This document shows, piece by piece, positions 7,851 to 16,992 of a stretch of 64,000 nucleotides of DNA. Below the pieces are notes generated by a model. That model was not told where the DNA came from. It made no database searches and was given only the letters and a program-made list of their open reading frames with translations. The position numbers and the translations under genes are program-made. Each line of letters starts with the position of its first letter. The stretch's first letter is position 1. Source of the stretch: an uncultured Paraglaciecola sp. (GTDB lineage Bacteria > Pseudomonadota > Gammaproteobacteria > Enterobacterales > Alteromonadaceae); contig CANMKA010000011.1 in assembly GCA_947498355.1 (NCBI GenBank), forward strand, positions 1 to 64,000. The letters are read 5' to 3'.

Positions 7851-8034
7851 AACTTCTCCTATTATTTTCGCAGACTATAGCAAGAAACATAGCCTATAGT
7901 GAAACCTGAAGATTAAAACGAAATTAAATAACAAAATAACGTAAAAAAAGGATGGTAACAAACGCTACATATTTGTAACAATAATATTTGAGAAATGTCG
8001 CCCACCGTATAGTGGGAAAAATTTGGGGACTGTT
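7851..8034. promoter_or_regulatory. divergent xylB/xylR control region
   Basis: The 184-base gap between two divergent genes must hold both promoters. Candidate sites are GAAACCTG at 7901 and GAAATTAA at 7920 as 19-base-spaced direct repeats, of the loose kind bound by XylR in enterics. Others are the inverted pair GTAACAAA/TTTGTAAC at 7955-7979 (one mismatch) and the inverted repeat CCCAC-CGTATA-GTGGG at 8001-8016, only 18 bases before the xylR ATG. Which one is the operator cannot be settled from sequence alone. Confidence 0.5.
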
Positions 8035-9216
8035 ATGCATCACGCTAAACACAGTATTAGTTTGCTCTTTAACGCAAACAAAGTATTCGATAGACAGGTC
8101 ATTGAAGGAATAGGACATTATTTACAATCTTCTAAAGTAAATTGGGACATCTACCTAGAAGAAGACTTGTTGACTCGCCTTGATAACGTTCAAGAGTGGA
8201 TGGGTGACGGTATTATTGCCGATTTTGACGATCCAAAAATTCAGGCGGCGTTAGTCGGCGCTAAAGTACCTGTAATTGGGGTGGGTGGTTCCTACTCTAG
8301 GCTTGAAGACTATCCCAATGTGCCTTATGTCGCTACTGATAACTATGCTGTGGTTAAGTGCGCCTATGAGCATTTGAAGAAAAAGGGTATTGAACGTTTT
8401 GCATTTTACGGAGTGCCCGCTGATCAAGCGCATCGTTGGGCCAAGGAGCGTGAACAAGCAATGGTTGCCTTGTGCCAAGAAGATGGCTACGAATGTGCCG
8501 TGTATCGAGGCCATCCTACTCGACCAGAGACCTGGCAATACACAATGAATCGGTTAACCGAATGGATTGATGGGCTAGACAACCCCATTGGTATAGTGTC
8601 GGTAACAGATGCAAGAGCGAGACACTTGCTTCAGGCTTGTGAAAACGCTGGAAAGTTAGTGCCAGACAACATTTCTATTGTTGGTATTGACGATGACGAT
8701 ATTGCCCGTTTTTTAAGTCGTACCAGTTTAAGCTCAGTCACTCAAGGCTGTTTTGATATGGGCTTTCAAGCTGCAAAACTACTGCATAAACATTTAGCTA
8801 ATCCCAATTTAGGGAACAAGCGGGTAATGGTTGCACCTGCAGGCGTTTCTGAGCGTCAGTCTACAGACTTTAAAGCCCTAAAAGATCCATTGGTAATTCA
8901 AGCCATGCATTACATTCGTCAAAATGCTTGTCGAGGCATAAAGGTTGAACAGGTACTTGATTTTGTTGGAATATCTCGTTCAAATCTTGAACAAAGGTTT
9001 AAGGAAGAGAGAGGGCATAGTATTCACTTTGAAATCCATAATGAGAAACTCGATAAGGCCAGCAAGTTATTAATAGAAACTGAACTGCCTACCAGCGAAG
9101 TTGCTCAGGTTTGTGGGTACCCTTCTTTGCAATACATGTATGCCGTATTTAAAAAGCATTATAACCAAACACCTAGAGATTACCGTTTAAATAGTGGCAA
9201 TTCAGATACCGACTAA
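8035..9216 (+). CDS. xylR: xylose operon activator XylR
   Basis: This 393-residue regulator has the two-part build of enteric XylR (392 residues). Residues about 5-270 form a periplasmic-binding-protein-like sugar domain of LacI type (VPVIGVGGSYS, YVATDNYAVVKCAYEHL, ISIVGIDDDDIARFL). Residues about 285-390 form an AraC-type double helix-turn-helix (GIKVEQVLDFVGISRSNLEQRFKEE and TSEVAQVCGYPSLQYMYAVFKKH). The ATG at 8035 with a GGGGAC site is preferred over a TTG at 8023. It is divergent from xylB-xylA and most likely activates them when D-xylose is bound. Confidence 0.93.
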   Translation: MHHAKHSISLLFNANKVFDRQVIEGIGHYLQSSKVNWDIYLEEDLLTRLDNVQEWMGDGIIADFDDPKIQAALVGAKVPVIGVGGSYSRLEDYPNVPYVATDNYAVVKCAYEHLKKKGIERFAFYGVPADQAHRWAKEREQAMVALCQEDGYECAVYRGHPTRPETWQYTMNRLTEWIDGLDNPIGIVSVTDARARHLLQACENAGKLVPDNISIVGIDDDDIARFLSRTSLSSVTQGCFDMGFQAAKLLHKHLANPNLGNKRVMVAPAGVSERQSTDFKALKDPLVIQAMHYIRQNACRGIKVEQVLDFVGISRSNLEQRFKEERGHSIHFEIHNEKLDKASKLLIETELPTSEVAQVCGYPSLQYMYAVFKKHYNQTPRDYRLNSGNSDTD

Positions 9217-9239
9217 CCCGTAATGGGCTTTTAGTCGGT
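9208..9239. terminator. hairpin spanning both stop codons of xylR and the kinase gene
   Basis: ACCGACTAA at 9208-9216 and TTAGTCGGT at 9231-9239 are perfect inverted copies, with an inner CCC/GGG pairing in the 14-base loop. Each arm encodes the last codons and stop of one of the two convergent genes, both ending in Thr-Asp-stop. T runs are short (CTTTT after the inner stem), so it is probably a weak bidirectional terminator. Confidence 0.55.
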
Positions 9240-11927
9240 TTGTTCGGGTAAGTATTTGTTGATTACGTCTTCAAGGGCTTTTTGTTTTATAGGTTTGGTT
9301 AAATAATCATTCATCCCTACCATTTTAGCTTTATCAAGATCTTCTCGCATAGCGTTAGCCGACAAGGCGCAAATAACCATATCTAAATGGCCTTCTTTGC
9401 GAATAGCTTGGGTCGCTTCATACCCATCCATAACGGGCATTTGAATATCCATTAAAACTAAATCATAGTGAGGGGAGTTGAGTACTTTAGTCACGGCTTG
9501 CTTGCCGTTTTCAGCAATGTCAAAGGTTAATCCTAATATACTTAGCATCTCCCCCGCCACAGCTTGGTTGATATGATTGTCTTCTACCAGTAACACATGA
9601 CCAAGGTACTGTTTTTCGGACGCTGAGTCATCAATCGTTAGGCGCTCATCCAGTTCAGATACTTGCTCGCCGAATAGCTGGCAAATAAAGTGCGTCACTT
9701 TGTTCGGCAAAAATGGATGCACTAAGCAACTGGCCTGCCAAAACGATGTAAGTTGAATAGGCAATTTGTTGGGGTGGGTATTGGTTACAAAGCCCAGCTG
9801 CGAGGTTTTTTGAACAACCGCATCTATAATACTGTTAAATGTTTTAAATGCAGGCAGGCTCGCGACATCAATAATTACTGCATCATTGCTGGTTATTTGA
9901 TTAACTGTACTGAGGATTTGCGAAGTAGGGAACTGATATTTTTCGCACTCAAATTTAGCTAAATATTTAGCATGTAATAAGCCTTTTCGTCCTTCGCTAA
10001 AATAGAACAACTTACCTTTTTCTATTTTAGTTTTGGGCATAATTGAGTGGCTACCCTGACGGGCTTCTAGGGTTAGATAAACTCTAAATGTACTGCCTTT
10101 ACCCACTTCAGACTCAACCGTGATCCGACCGCCCATTAAGTTAATGAGCTGTTTTACAATAGATAGACCTAAACCTGTCCCGCCAAAGTTGCGGCTAGTT
10201 GAGCCATCAGCTTGAGTAAAAGAGTCGAACACTTTACTTAATTGTTCATTGTCCATGCCCATACCCGTGTCAATTACTTCTATGACTAGACTAGCGTGGT
10301 TTTCCATTGACGATGGCTGAGATAAAACGTTGACGCTTACGGTACCAGAAGAGGTGAATTTAACCGCATTGCTGCAAAGGTTTAGTAAAACTTGATTAAT
10401 TCTTAGGGGGTCGCCCACCACCTTGGGAGGGACGTCAGGGTCCACATGAAATTTTACATTTAGATTTTTCTCATTGGCTTTGCTAGAGATATTGGCCAGT
10501 AAATTTGCCAGCACAGAATTGATCGAAAAGTTAACGTTTTCGATATCGAGCTTTCCAGCTTCAATTTTGGAAAAATCGAGAATATCGTTAATCAAAGACA
10601 GTAATATTTTCCCTGAATAAGCGACTTTATCTAATTTATCTCTTTGTACTTTCGATAAATCTGACCTGAGTACCAAATCAACCAGACCTATAATACCGTT
10701 CATAGGTGTGCGTATTTCGTGGCTCATATTTGCTAAGAACATACTCTTTGACGCTGTAGCCTGTTCAGCTTGCCTCTTAGATATGATTAGTTGCTGATTG
10801 AGCGCTTCCTGTTTGGCATTGAGCATTTGTGATTCTTCGAGGAGCAAAGTAGTTTGTTTATTTTTTTCATGAAAAACCGAGGCAGCTTGGGTTAATTGGC
10901 CAATTTCGTCTTGTCGTTTTAGCCCAAATAGGGTGTCAATGTCTTCACCTTTTGCAAGTTTTTGGAATACCCCTGTAATTTTCTCGACTGGCATCATAAT
11001 TCGGTATAGCAAGAATAAGGCAGTGATAATCGCGATTAAGATCCCTACAACCGAGAATATGTCATTGCTTGTTTGAGTCTGATCTATTGAGCTTTTAACG
11101 TTTAAATTGGTCTCGGACAAATTTTCAGTCACTAAGCGATTTAGCTCTCTGGCCAAAAATAAAAACTCATTTGCCGAGCCTGCCATTACCACGTTGACTA
11201 AAAATAAATAGCCTCGCGTAATTTGAGTTAGTTGTAAAAAGTCTTTTTCAAGTTGGCTTAAATTATCTAGGGTGTTTTCGAAATTCGCATTTTTGCCAGC
11301 TTCGGTTTGTAACAATTGATTAGCCAGCTGCAACTGGCGTTTAAAGGAGCTAACTAATTCTTGCTCTGGGGTGGCTAGATATTGTTGGAGAAAATTTTGC
11401 GCACGAGAAACATGATATTTTATTTGGGTTAAGTCAGCTGATTCACCTCGGGCTTTTTTGTTATCTAGATCTTCAAAAAAGGTTGCCAGCTCAGTTAATA
11501 CGCCAATTTTGTATATGTATTGCCGTTGAGTTCGACCTAAAACCACATTACCAAAGTTTTCGTCGTACTCTTGTAAGTGTGCCCGCATGCGGCTGATATA
11601 GTCTTGGTATAAGCTGGCTTGGTCGTCCTTTGCCGTGAGGGCTTCGAGTTTAATTAGGTTATTTTTATTGGTATCCATTAAAGCGTTGAAGCGGTTTACC
11701 GCAGATTCGCTAGCCGATTCTTTATAAATTAAAACATTACGCTGTAAATCGATTACGTCTCTTTCCAGTGAGCGCACTAAGCTGACTTTTATGACGGCTT
11801 CTTGGGTAAGATCTAAGCTTTTAACAAAAGTGTGTTGAATCCCTCTAGATAAAAATACCTGTGATGTCAGCACCGCAACAAGAATGGCCGACACCAAAAT
11901 GATCTGGGATTTTATGGTTTTTAACAC
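9231..11927 (-). CDS. hybrid sensor histidine kinase
   Basis: This 898-residue inner-membrane kinase has transmembrane segments at about 8-28 and 291-309. They enclose a helical periplasmic sensor region of about 260 residues, similar in plan to TorS. A HAMP-like segment (about 310-365) and a coiled coil follow. HisKA then carries the phospho-acceptor His403 in [11 protein letters not shown]. The ATPase domain has N-box [13 protein letters not shown]1 DTGMGMD and G2 GGTGLGLS. Last comes a receiver domain with phospho-Asp827 ([12 protein letters not shown]) and the TKP lysine. It lacks a visible Hpt domain. It lies 15 bases behind a Tat-exported binding protein, which probably presents the ligand to the sensor region. 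No response regulator is adjacent. Confidence 0.9.
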   Translation of the reverse strand: MLKTIKSQIILVSAILVAVLTSQVFLSRGIQHTFVKSLDLTQEAVIKVSLVRSLERDVIDLQRNVLIYKESASESAVNRFNALMDTNKNNLIKLEALTAKDDQASLYQDYISRMRAHLQEYDENFGNVVLGRTQRQYIYKIGVLTELATFFEDLDNKKARGESADLTQIKYHVSRAQNFLQQYLATPEQELVSSFKRQLQLANQLLQTEAGKNANFENTLDNLSQLEKDFLQLTQITRGYLFLVNVVMAGSANEFLFLARELNRLVTENLSETNLNVKSSIDQTQTSNDIFSVVGILIAIITALFLLYRIMMPVEKITGVFQKLAKGEDIDTLFGLKRQDEIGQLTQAASVFHEKNKQTTLLLEESQMLNAKQEALNQQLIISKRQAEQATASKSMFLANMSHEIRTPMNGIIGLVDLVLRSDLSKVQRDKLDKVAYSGKILLSLINDILDFSKIEAGKLDIENVNFSINSVLANLLANISSKANEKNLNVKFHVDPDVPPKVVGDPLRINQVLLNLCSNAVKFTSSGTVSVNVLSQPSSMENHASLVIEVIDTGMGMDNEQLSKVFDSFTQADGSTSRNFGGTGLGLSIVKQLINLMGGRITVESEVGKGSTFRVYLTLEARQGSHSIMPKTKIEKGKLFYFSEGRKGLLHAKYLAKFECEKYQFPTSQILSTVNQITSNDAVIIDVASLPAFKTFNSIIDAVVQKTSQLGFVTNTHPNKLPIQLTSFWQASCLVHPFLPNKVTHFICQLFGEQVSELDERLTIDDSASEKQYLGHVLLVEDNHINQAVAGEMLSILGLTFDIAENGKQAVTKVLNSPHYDLVLMDIQMPVMDGYEATQAIRKEGHLDMVICALSANAMREDLDKAKMVGMNDYLTKPIKQKALEDVINKYLPEQTD

Positions 11928-11942
11928 GTTTTACCTTATGAA

Positions 11943-13238
11943 TTAGGAGCTAATGAACTCGTACCATTTCTGTACGCTGTAGTCGTAAGATGGCATGGCG
12001 GTATTCCAGACCGCTACGTTACTAAATCGCTTAACGTAACTGCCACCATTGCGTATGTTGCCCTTTTGAACTGATATTTTACCATCGGTCCCAGTTAGAT
12101 TAGTAGCTGCAGGGAGGCCCTCGTACCAATAGTCCCATTCAGCTTGAGTCATATGTTGTTTTGACCGTTGAGGATTCGAAATATAGTAACCTTGGCGCGC
12201 AATAAACGCTCCTGGCCAACCAGAAAGCCACCAATTCATGTATTCGTAGGCAGCGTCTTTATTTCTGCCTTGGCAAGCAGAGCTTAAGCACATTACACCG
12301 TGCCATCCCCTGTAACCTTCTTTAGGGGCGGCAAAAGTAACGGGAATGCCCATGCCATTTAAGCTAGAAACACCAGGAGAAAACATACTTTGGATAACGA
12401 CACGGCCTGTGCGCATGAAGTCTACCGACTCGGGTACCGAATTCCAAAAACCACTAAAATGCCTTTGGTTTTTCAGTTCAATGAGTACTTTAAACAGCTT
12501 GTCTATGTCGTCCTTACTCAAATTGCCAACATCGTTAAATTTAGCCAATCCTTGAGCTTGGGTAGCGAGCGCTAAATCAAATAGCCCTATCGTGGGAGCA
12601 TTAACGATACCCACTTTGCCTGCATAGCGTGGGTCGACTAGCCATCCCCAACTTTCGGTTTTGTAGGCCTCTCCCGGGCTTATGATGTTTGTGTTGTACC
12701 CAAATGAATCAACATTGTGTACGTAAGGCAAAAAGCTCATTTGGTCAGTATGGTTTTCGCCTAAGCTACCGTCTTTTTGAATATGAAGTATTTTGTAAGG
12801 CGCGTCGCCCGCCCCAAGTTTTGCATCAGGCGCGACTTTACCCGTTTTACACAGTGGATTTATTTCGTCCCAATAACTAATACGCTTTTTGTCTATAGCC
12901 TGAATGGAGCCAGAAGCCCATAAAGGCCTGATGCTATTTGACCATTGTTCGTATAAATCAAAGCTACGCGGATTCATACTGGCTTTTTGCAGGACAGCGG
13001 CACTGCCTTTAGGGTGAAAATTAACATCAATCCCTAGGTCCTGCATCGCTTGTTCACGAATTTGAGGTTGCAAGGTCACGTGAGTACCCAGCACCTTTAT
13101 ACTGGTTTTTTGTTTTGCAAATACGTAGGGCGCACTCGATAAACTCGCTACGCCAGCGGCGGCTTTTCCGATAGATTTTAGGGCTTGTCGTCGATTTAAT
13201 TTTTTTGACAGACTTGCAGAAGTCACCTTACTGTCCAT
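11943..13238 (-). CDS. Tat-exported PotD-like solute-binding protein
   Basis: This 431-residue protein has a twin-arginine signal (RRQALK at 16-21, then a hydrophobic run ending near VFA-KQ). The mature part is an extracellular solute-binding protein of the spermidine/putrescine or iron type. It has IKVLGTHVTL, a lobe-crossing 'DQMSFLPYVHNVDSFGYN', 'GWLVDPRYAGKVGI', and 'AYEYMNWWLSG' near the end. Export in folded form suggests a cofactor-bound or fast-folding protein. No permease or ATPase gene is nearby. Instead a hybrid histidine kinase starts 15 bases downstream, which points to ligand sensing rather than transport (inferred). Ligand unknown. Confidence 0.85.
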   Translation of the reverse strand: MDSKVTSASLSKKLNRRQALKSIGKAAAGVASLSSAPYVFAKQKTSIKVLGTHVTLQPQIREQAMQDLGIDVNFHPKGSAAVLQKASMNPRSFDLYEQWSNSIRPLWASGSIQAIDKKRISYWDEINPLCKTGKVAPDAKLGAGDAPYKILHIQKDGSLGENHTDQMSFLPYVHNVDSFGYNTNIISPGEAYKTESWGWLVDPRYAGKVGIVNAPTIGLFDLALATQAQGLAKFNDVGNLSKDDIDKLFKVLIELKNQRHFSGFWNSVPESVDFMRTGRVVIQSMFSPGVSSLNGMGIPVTFAAPKEGYRGWHGVMCLSSACQGRNKDAAYEYMNWWLSGWPGAFIARQGYYISNPQRSKQHMTQAEWDYWYEGLPAATNLTGTDGKISVQKGNIRNGGSYVKRFSNVAVWNTAMPSYDYSVQKWYEFISS

Positions 13239-13286
13239 ATGTATCCAGTCTCAACCAAAGAGTTGTTCCATAAATCTAGAGTATAA

Positions 13287-13298
13287 CGAGACGTCTCG
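13287..13298. promoter_or_regulatory. 12-base palindrome upstream of the binding-protein/kinase operon
   Basis: CGAGACGTCTCG is a perfect 12-base palindrome about 50 bases upstream of the binding-protein ATG, in the gap before the DUF4426 stop. Its position fits an operator of the two-gene operon. No family of regulator can be named. Confidence 0.4.
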
Positions 13299-13382
13299 CA
13301 ATTAAAGTTGATGTTTTTTCAATAACCTAGCGGTTGATCGCCGCTACTCTATTTTGAGGGACGTAAACCCGAGCTAGATAGT

Positions 13383-13823
13383 TTATTCAGCGTAGAACTT
13401 GTGTTGAAATTTGAGGGTTTTCTGCTGGGTGCCGTCATTTATTAAAACTGATATGCGGTACTGTTCTTGATCACTAAAGGGTAAGGTCGCTAAATAGTAA
13501 ATGGCTTTTCCTTCAGTCACTTTTTTGAAAGACAGCTTTTTAACCGTGCCCAGTAGATTTTTAGCTTCACCGCTGAGTAGCAATGACTGGGGCTCTTGGG
13601 TAGTTTTGTCTAAAACAGATATGTTGATAAGGCCATTAAATTTACTGCGAACTATGTCATATTGCTTGGCTACTTCTGGCGTCAAAAACGTAGTGTTAAG
13701 CGCAATGTAATGTACATCCCAATCGGCCAAAGATACTTTTTGTTCAGCGAGCGTATGAGCACTGAACAAGCTCACTAGTATCAAACTAACGTTTAACCAA
13801 TATGCTCCCAGTGATTTGACCAC
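13383..13823 (-). CDS. DUF4426 periplasmic protein
   Basis: This 146-residue protein has a signal peptide (VVKSLGAYWLNVSLILVSLF, cleavage likely after LAEQ or HTLA). The mature domain resembles the DUF4426 family, with 'DWDVHYIALNTTFLTPEVAKQY' spread over residues about 38-60. The start is taken as GTG at 13823, one base after the yggT stop and with a GGA site upstream; a longer frame to 13886 would run into yggT. The order DUF4426-yggT-proC-yggS is common in Alteromonadales and Vibrio. Function unknown. Confidence 0.78.
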   Translation of the reverse strand: MVKSLGAYWLNVSLILVSLFSAHTLAEQKVSLADWDVHYIALNTTFLTPEVAKQYDIVRSKFNGLINISVLDKTTQEPQSLLLSGEAKNLLGTVKKLSFKKVTEGKAIYYLATLPFSDQEQYRISVLINDGTQQKTLKFQHKFYAE

Positions 13824-13824
13824 C

Positions 13825-14367
13825 CTAAAAGATCCCAAAGATATCTCCCAATAACTTTTGTAAAAATAACAGAAGGATAATAACAACCATCACAGATAAA
13901 TCTAAGCCACCCATCTCAGGTAGTTTTCTACGAATGGGCGCTAGCATAGGCTCGGTTAATTGGGCTAAAACAACTTCCATAGGGTTACGCCCTTGGCTGA
14001 CCCAACTTAAAATCGCACGCAGAATAAGTACGTACATCAGTAAGGTTAGGGCTTCTTTTAGCACCATGACCAATGCAACAATAATGAGAAACACTGGGTC
14101 GACACCCGTTCCACCTGCAACGAGTGTTAGCACCAATATTTTTGCTGCTGCTACCAGTATAGCCAGAACAAGTGTGGCTGTGTCTAACCGCCCTAGGGCA
14201 GGTAATACTCTGCGTAATGGGCCAACTATAGGGTGGGTCGCTTTTACAACAAACTGGCTAAACGGATTATAGAAATCTGCACGGGCAAACTGTAACCAAA
14301 GTCGTAATAAAACAACCATTAAATATAAATCGAAGATAGTGCTAATTAAAAACTGTACTGAACTCAT
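13825..14367 (-). CDS. yggT: YggT family membrane protein
   Basis: This 180-residue integral membrane protein has two copies of the YggT repeat. Each has a hydrophobic helix, a short amphipathic stretch with a 'PxxxPxRRxLP' motif (PIVGPLRRVLPALG and PMLAPIRRKLPEMG) and a second helix. The family is linked to osmotic tolerance and, in plastids and cyanobacteria, to membrane organisation; the exact role in proteobacteria is unclear. It sits between proC and the DUF4426 gene in one leftward operon with yggS, the usual arrangement. Confidence 0.92.
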   Translation of the reverse strand: MSSVQFLISTIFDLYLMVVLLRLWLQFARADFYNPFSQFVVKATHPIVGPLRRVLPALGRLDTATLVLAILVAAAKILVLTLVAGGTGVDPVFLIIVALVMVLKEALTLLMYVLILRAILSWVSQGRNPMEVVLAQLTEPMLAPIRRKLPEMGGLDLSVMVVIILLLFLQKLLGDIFGIF

Positions 14368-14385
14368 TTAAATACTGCCTTAAGG

Positions 14386-15207
14386 TTAAAACTGGTTAGC
14401 CATTTCTTTGGCCCTAGCAATGGCGGCTTGCATCGCGCCAGAGACGATGCCTTCGATCCCGGCATGTTGAAAATGTTCTATCGCTTTGGCGGTCGTCCCG
14501 CCTTTAGATGTAACTTGGGTGCGTAAAGTACTTAATTCAACCTCTGGATTCTGGCAAACCATTTCAGCTGAACCCAACATGGCTTGTTGTACTAGCTTTC
14601 TTGCCGTTGGGCGGTCGAATCCTTGGGACTCCATTTCTTTTTGCATTGCTTCTAAAAATAAGAAGAAATACGCTGGGCTGCTGCCTGCGGCCGCAGTGAC
14701 ACCATCGATCATTTTTTCATCTTCTACCCAAGCAATTTCACCGACTTGGCTCAATAGCTCCCCCGCAAATAATTTGTCTGGTGCAGATATCGCTGAATTT
14801 GCGTACAGGCCTGTCATGCCTTTACCTATGGCGCTAGGGGTATTGGGCATAGTACGGATGACAAACACCGAAGGGCCCAAAAGTTGTTGCAGTCTTTGGC
14901 TTGGGATCCCGGCAGCAATAGACACGAATAGTTTGCCTGCTAATTCACTTGATTCGGCAAGTTGACTACAGACATCAGCCATGATTTGCGGCTTAACGGC
15001 TAACACTATGCTGTCGGCAAACTCAGCTGCCTGCTGATTGTCTTGGGTAATTTGAATGGAAAAATCGGCTTGCAGCGCGGTTAATTTTTCAAGTGAGGGG
15101 TTGCTTGCCATAATCATACTGGGTGGGTAGCCATTTTTGACTAAGCCGCTAATAATACTTCGGGTCATATTACCCGCACCGATAAAGCTGACGTTTCTAT
15201 GTTGCAT
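14386..15207 (-). CDS. proC: pyrroline-5-carboxylate reductase
   Basis: This enzyme reduces pyrroline-5-carboxylate to proline with NAD(P)H, the last step of proline synthesis. Its 273 residues begin with the Rossmann motif FIGAGNMTRSIISGL. The C-terminal dimerisation domain contains AAAGSSPAYFFLFLEAM and the family signature around TLRTQVTSKGGTTAKAI. Its ATG overlaps the last base of the yggS stop, so the two are coupled. The yggS-proC-yggT order is widely conserved. Confidence 0.97.
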   Translation of the reverse strand: MQHRNVSFIGAGNMTRSIISGLVKNGYPPSMIMASNPSLEKLTALQADFSIQITQDNQQAAEFADSIVLAVKPQIMADVCSQLAESSELAGKLFVSIAAGIPSQRLQQLLGPSVFVIRTMPNTPSAIGKGMTGLYANSAISAPDKLFAGELLSQVGEIAWVEDEKMIDGVTAAAGSSPAYFFLFLEAMQKEMESQGFDRPTARKLVQQAMLGSAEMVCQNPEVELSTLRTQVTSKGGTTAKAIEHFQHAGIEGIVSGAMQAAIARAKEMANQF

Positions 15208-15908
15208 TAAATTTTTTCCTGTTTATTTGGACGGGGGCCGAAAATACCTGTACCCACTCTGACCATAGTACTGCCACACCTTATGGCTTGCTGCATGTCA
15301 CCCGACATCCCCATGGATAAAGTATCGATATCTGGGTAACGGCTTTGCAAGTCTTTGAATAAGTCTTGCATCTTGGTAAAGCTGGCCAGCATCGCTTGTT
15401 CTGATTGGTTTGCCATCGGTATTGTCATTAGACCGCGTAAGGTTAAATTGGGTAAGCTTTGAATAGCACTCGCCAAGCTATCTAATTCACTCACGGCTAC
15501 GCCTGACTTGTTTTCATCTTGGTCGATATTAACTTGAATACATAGGTTTAACGTGCGCCTTACGCTGCGTTGCTCGCTTAAACGCCGCGCAATCTTTATC
15601 CGGTCAACTGTATGCACCCAATCAAAGTTTTCTGCCACAAGGCGGCTTTTGTTTGATTGCAGTGGACCAATGAAGTGCCACTCGATATCGGTATGGCTAG
15701 CTAAGGTTTTTATCTTATCTAGCGCCTCTTGCACATAGTTTTCACCAAACAAACGTTGTCCCGCTTCATACGCTTGAACAATATCGGATACGGGTTTTGT
15801 TTTACTTACAGCTAGTAATTTTACTGAATTTAAACGACGATTAGCCTCTTGGGTAGATCGCTGAATACTGGCCTGTGTGCTTTTTAAACGTTCTGCTATG
15901 TTTTCCAT
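15207..15908 (-). CDS. yggS: PLP homeostasis protein YggS
   Basis: This 233-residue, single-domain alanine-racemase-fold protein (PLPBP/YggS) binds pyridoxal phosphate but has no known catalysis; it buffers the cofactor and affects amino-acid balance. The PLP lysine lies in LLAVSKTKPVSDI. Other family blocks are FGENYVQEALDK, WHFIGPLQSNKSRLV, LCIQVNIDQDENKSGV and LSMGMSGDMQQAI. It is divergent from pilT, with only about 29 bases between starts, so the promoters overlap. Confidence 0.95.
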   Translation of the reverse strand: MENIAERLKSTQASIQRSTQEANRRLNSVKLLAVSKTKPVSDIVQAYEAGQRLFGENYVQEALDKIKTLASHTDIEWHFIGPLQSNKSRLVAENFDWVHTVDRIKIARRLSEQRSVRRTLNLCIQVNIDQDENKSGVAVSELDSLASAIQSLPNLTLRGLMTIPMANQSEQAMLASFTKMQDLFKDLQSRYPDIDTLSMGMSGDMQQAIRCGSTMVRVGTGIFGPRPNKQEKI

Positions 15909-15937
15909 ATTGGATTGAACTATACGGAGTATTTTGC

Positions 15938-16981
15938 GTGGATATTACCGAACTTTTGGCCTTTAGTGTGAAAAATAAGGCTTCTGATTTACATCTTTCT
16001 GCGGGATTGCCGCCAATCATTCGAGTAGATGGCGAAATGCGTCGACTCAATGTTCCTGCGTTGGAGCACAAAGAGGTGCACAGCTTGATCTTCGAGATTA
16101 TGAATGACAAGCAACGTAAAGAATATGAAGAAAATTTAGAAACAGACTTTTCATTTGAAGTAAAAGACTTATCTCGATTTAGGGTGAATGCGTTTGTGCA
16201 AAACCGAGGTGCGGCTGCCGTGCTGAGGACGATCCCAAGTGAAATCTTGAGCTTAGATGACCTAGGTGCACCGCAAATTTTCAAAGACATCATTAATCAA
16301 CCCACTGGCATAGTCTTAGTGACCGGAGCCACTGGCTCCGGAAAAAGTACCACCCTAGCGGCCATGGTCGATCACATCAACAGCACCAAACGAGAGCACA
16401 TACTCACAATTGAAGATCCAATAGAGTTTGTGCATGAAAATAAGCTGTCTTTAATGAATCAAAGAGAAGTACATCGCGATACCCATAGTTTTAACAATGC
16501 GTTACGTTCGGCTTTACGTGAAGATCCTGACGTTATTCTGGTGGGTGAACTACGTGATTTAGAAACCATTCGTTTGGCTATATCGGCTGCCGAAACGGGG
16601 CATTTAGTGTTTGGTACTTTACATACCAATTCAGCACCAAAAACCATCGATAGGTTAATTGATGTGTTTCCCGCCGCCGAAAAATCCATGATCCGCTCTA
16701 TGTTATCAGAGTCGTTGCGAGCCGTTATTTCGCAAACCCTTCTTAAGAAAACGGGAGGAGGGCGAGTTGCAGCTCACGAGATCATGTTAGGTATTCCCGC
16801 TATCCGAAATTTAATCCGAGAAGACAAGGTTCCGCAAATGTATTCGGTGATCCAAACTGGTCAAGCGCATGGCATGCAAACTATGGATCAGTGTTTACAG
16901 AACCTAGTTGCTCAGGGGTTGATTACGCCTCAAGATGCTGCGGCAAAATCAATAGATAAAAAGCCTTCGATGGGATTCTAA
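15938..16981 (+). CDS. pilT: type IV pilus retraction ATPase PilT
   Basis: This 347-residue cytoplasmic hexameric ATPase depolymerises type IV pili, powering twitching and DNA uptake. An N-terminal PAS-like domain (SVKNKASDLHLSAGLPPIIRV) is followed by Walker A GATGSGKST, the Asp box (ILTIEDPIEFVH), Walker B (DPDVILVGELRD) and the His box (GHLVFGTLHT). The AIRNLIRE motif at about 285-295 is the PilT retraction signature. The start is GTG at 15938 with a GGAG eight bases upstream, giving the usual length. pilU follows 11 bases later. Confidence 0.96.
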   Translation: MDITELLAFSVKNKASDLHLSAGLPPIIRVDGEMRRLNVPALEHKEVHSLIFEIMNDKQRKEYEENLETDFSFEVKDLSRFRVNAFVQNRGAAAVLRTIPSEILSLDDLGAPQIFKDIINQPTGIVLVTGATGSGKSTTLAAMVDHINSTKREHILTIEDPIEFVHENKLSLMNQREVHRDTHSFNNALRSALREDPDVILVGELRDLETIRLAISAAETGHLVFGTLHTNSAPKTIDRLIDVFPAAEKSMIRSMLSESLRAVISQTLLKKTGGGRVAAHEIMLGIPAIRNLIREDKVPQMYSVIQTGQAHGMQTMDQCLQNLVAQGLITPQDAAAKSIDKKPSMGF

Positions 16982-16992
16982 GGAGACCAAAA

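Noticed and set aside
8001..8016. CCCAC/GTGGG inverted repeat as a terminator
   Set aside because: It stands 18 bases before the xylR start with no T run and no gene running into it; an operator or 5' structure is likelier, so it is listed only within the control region.
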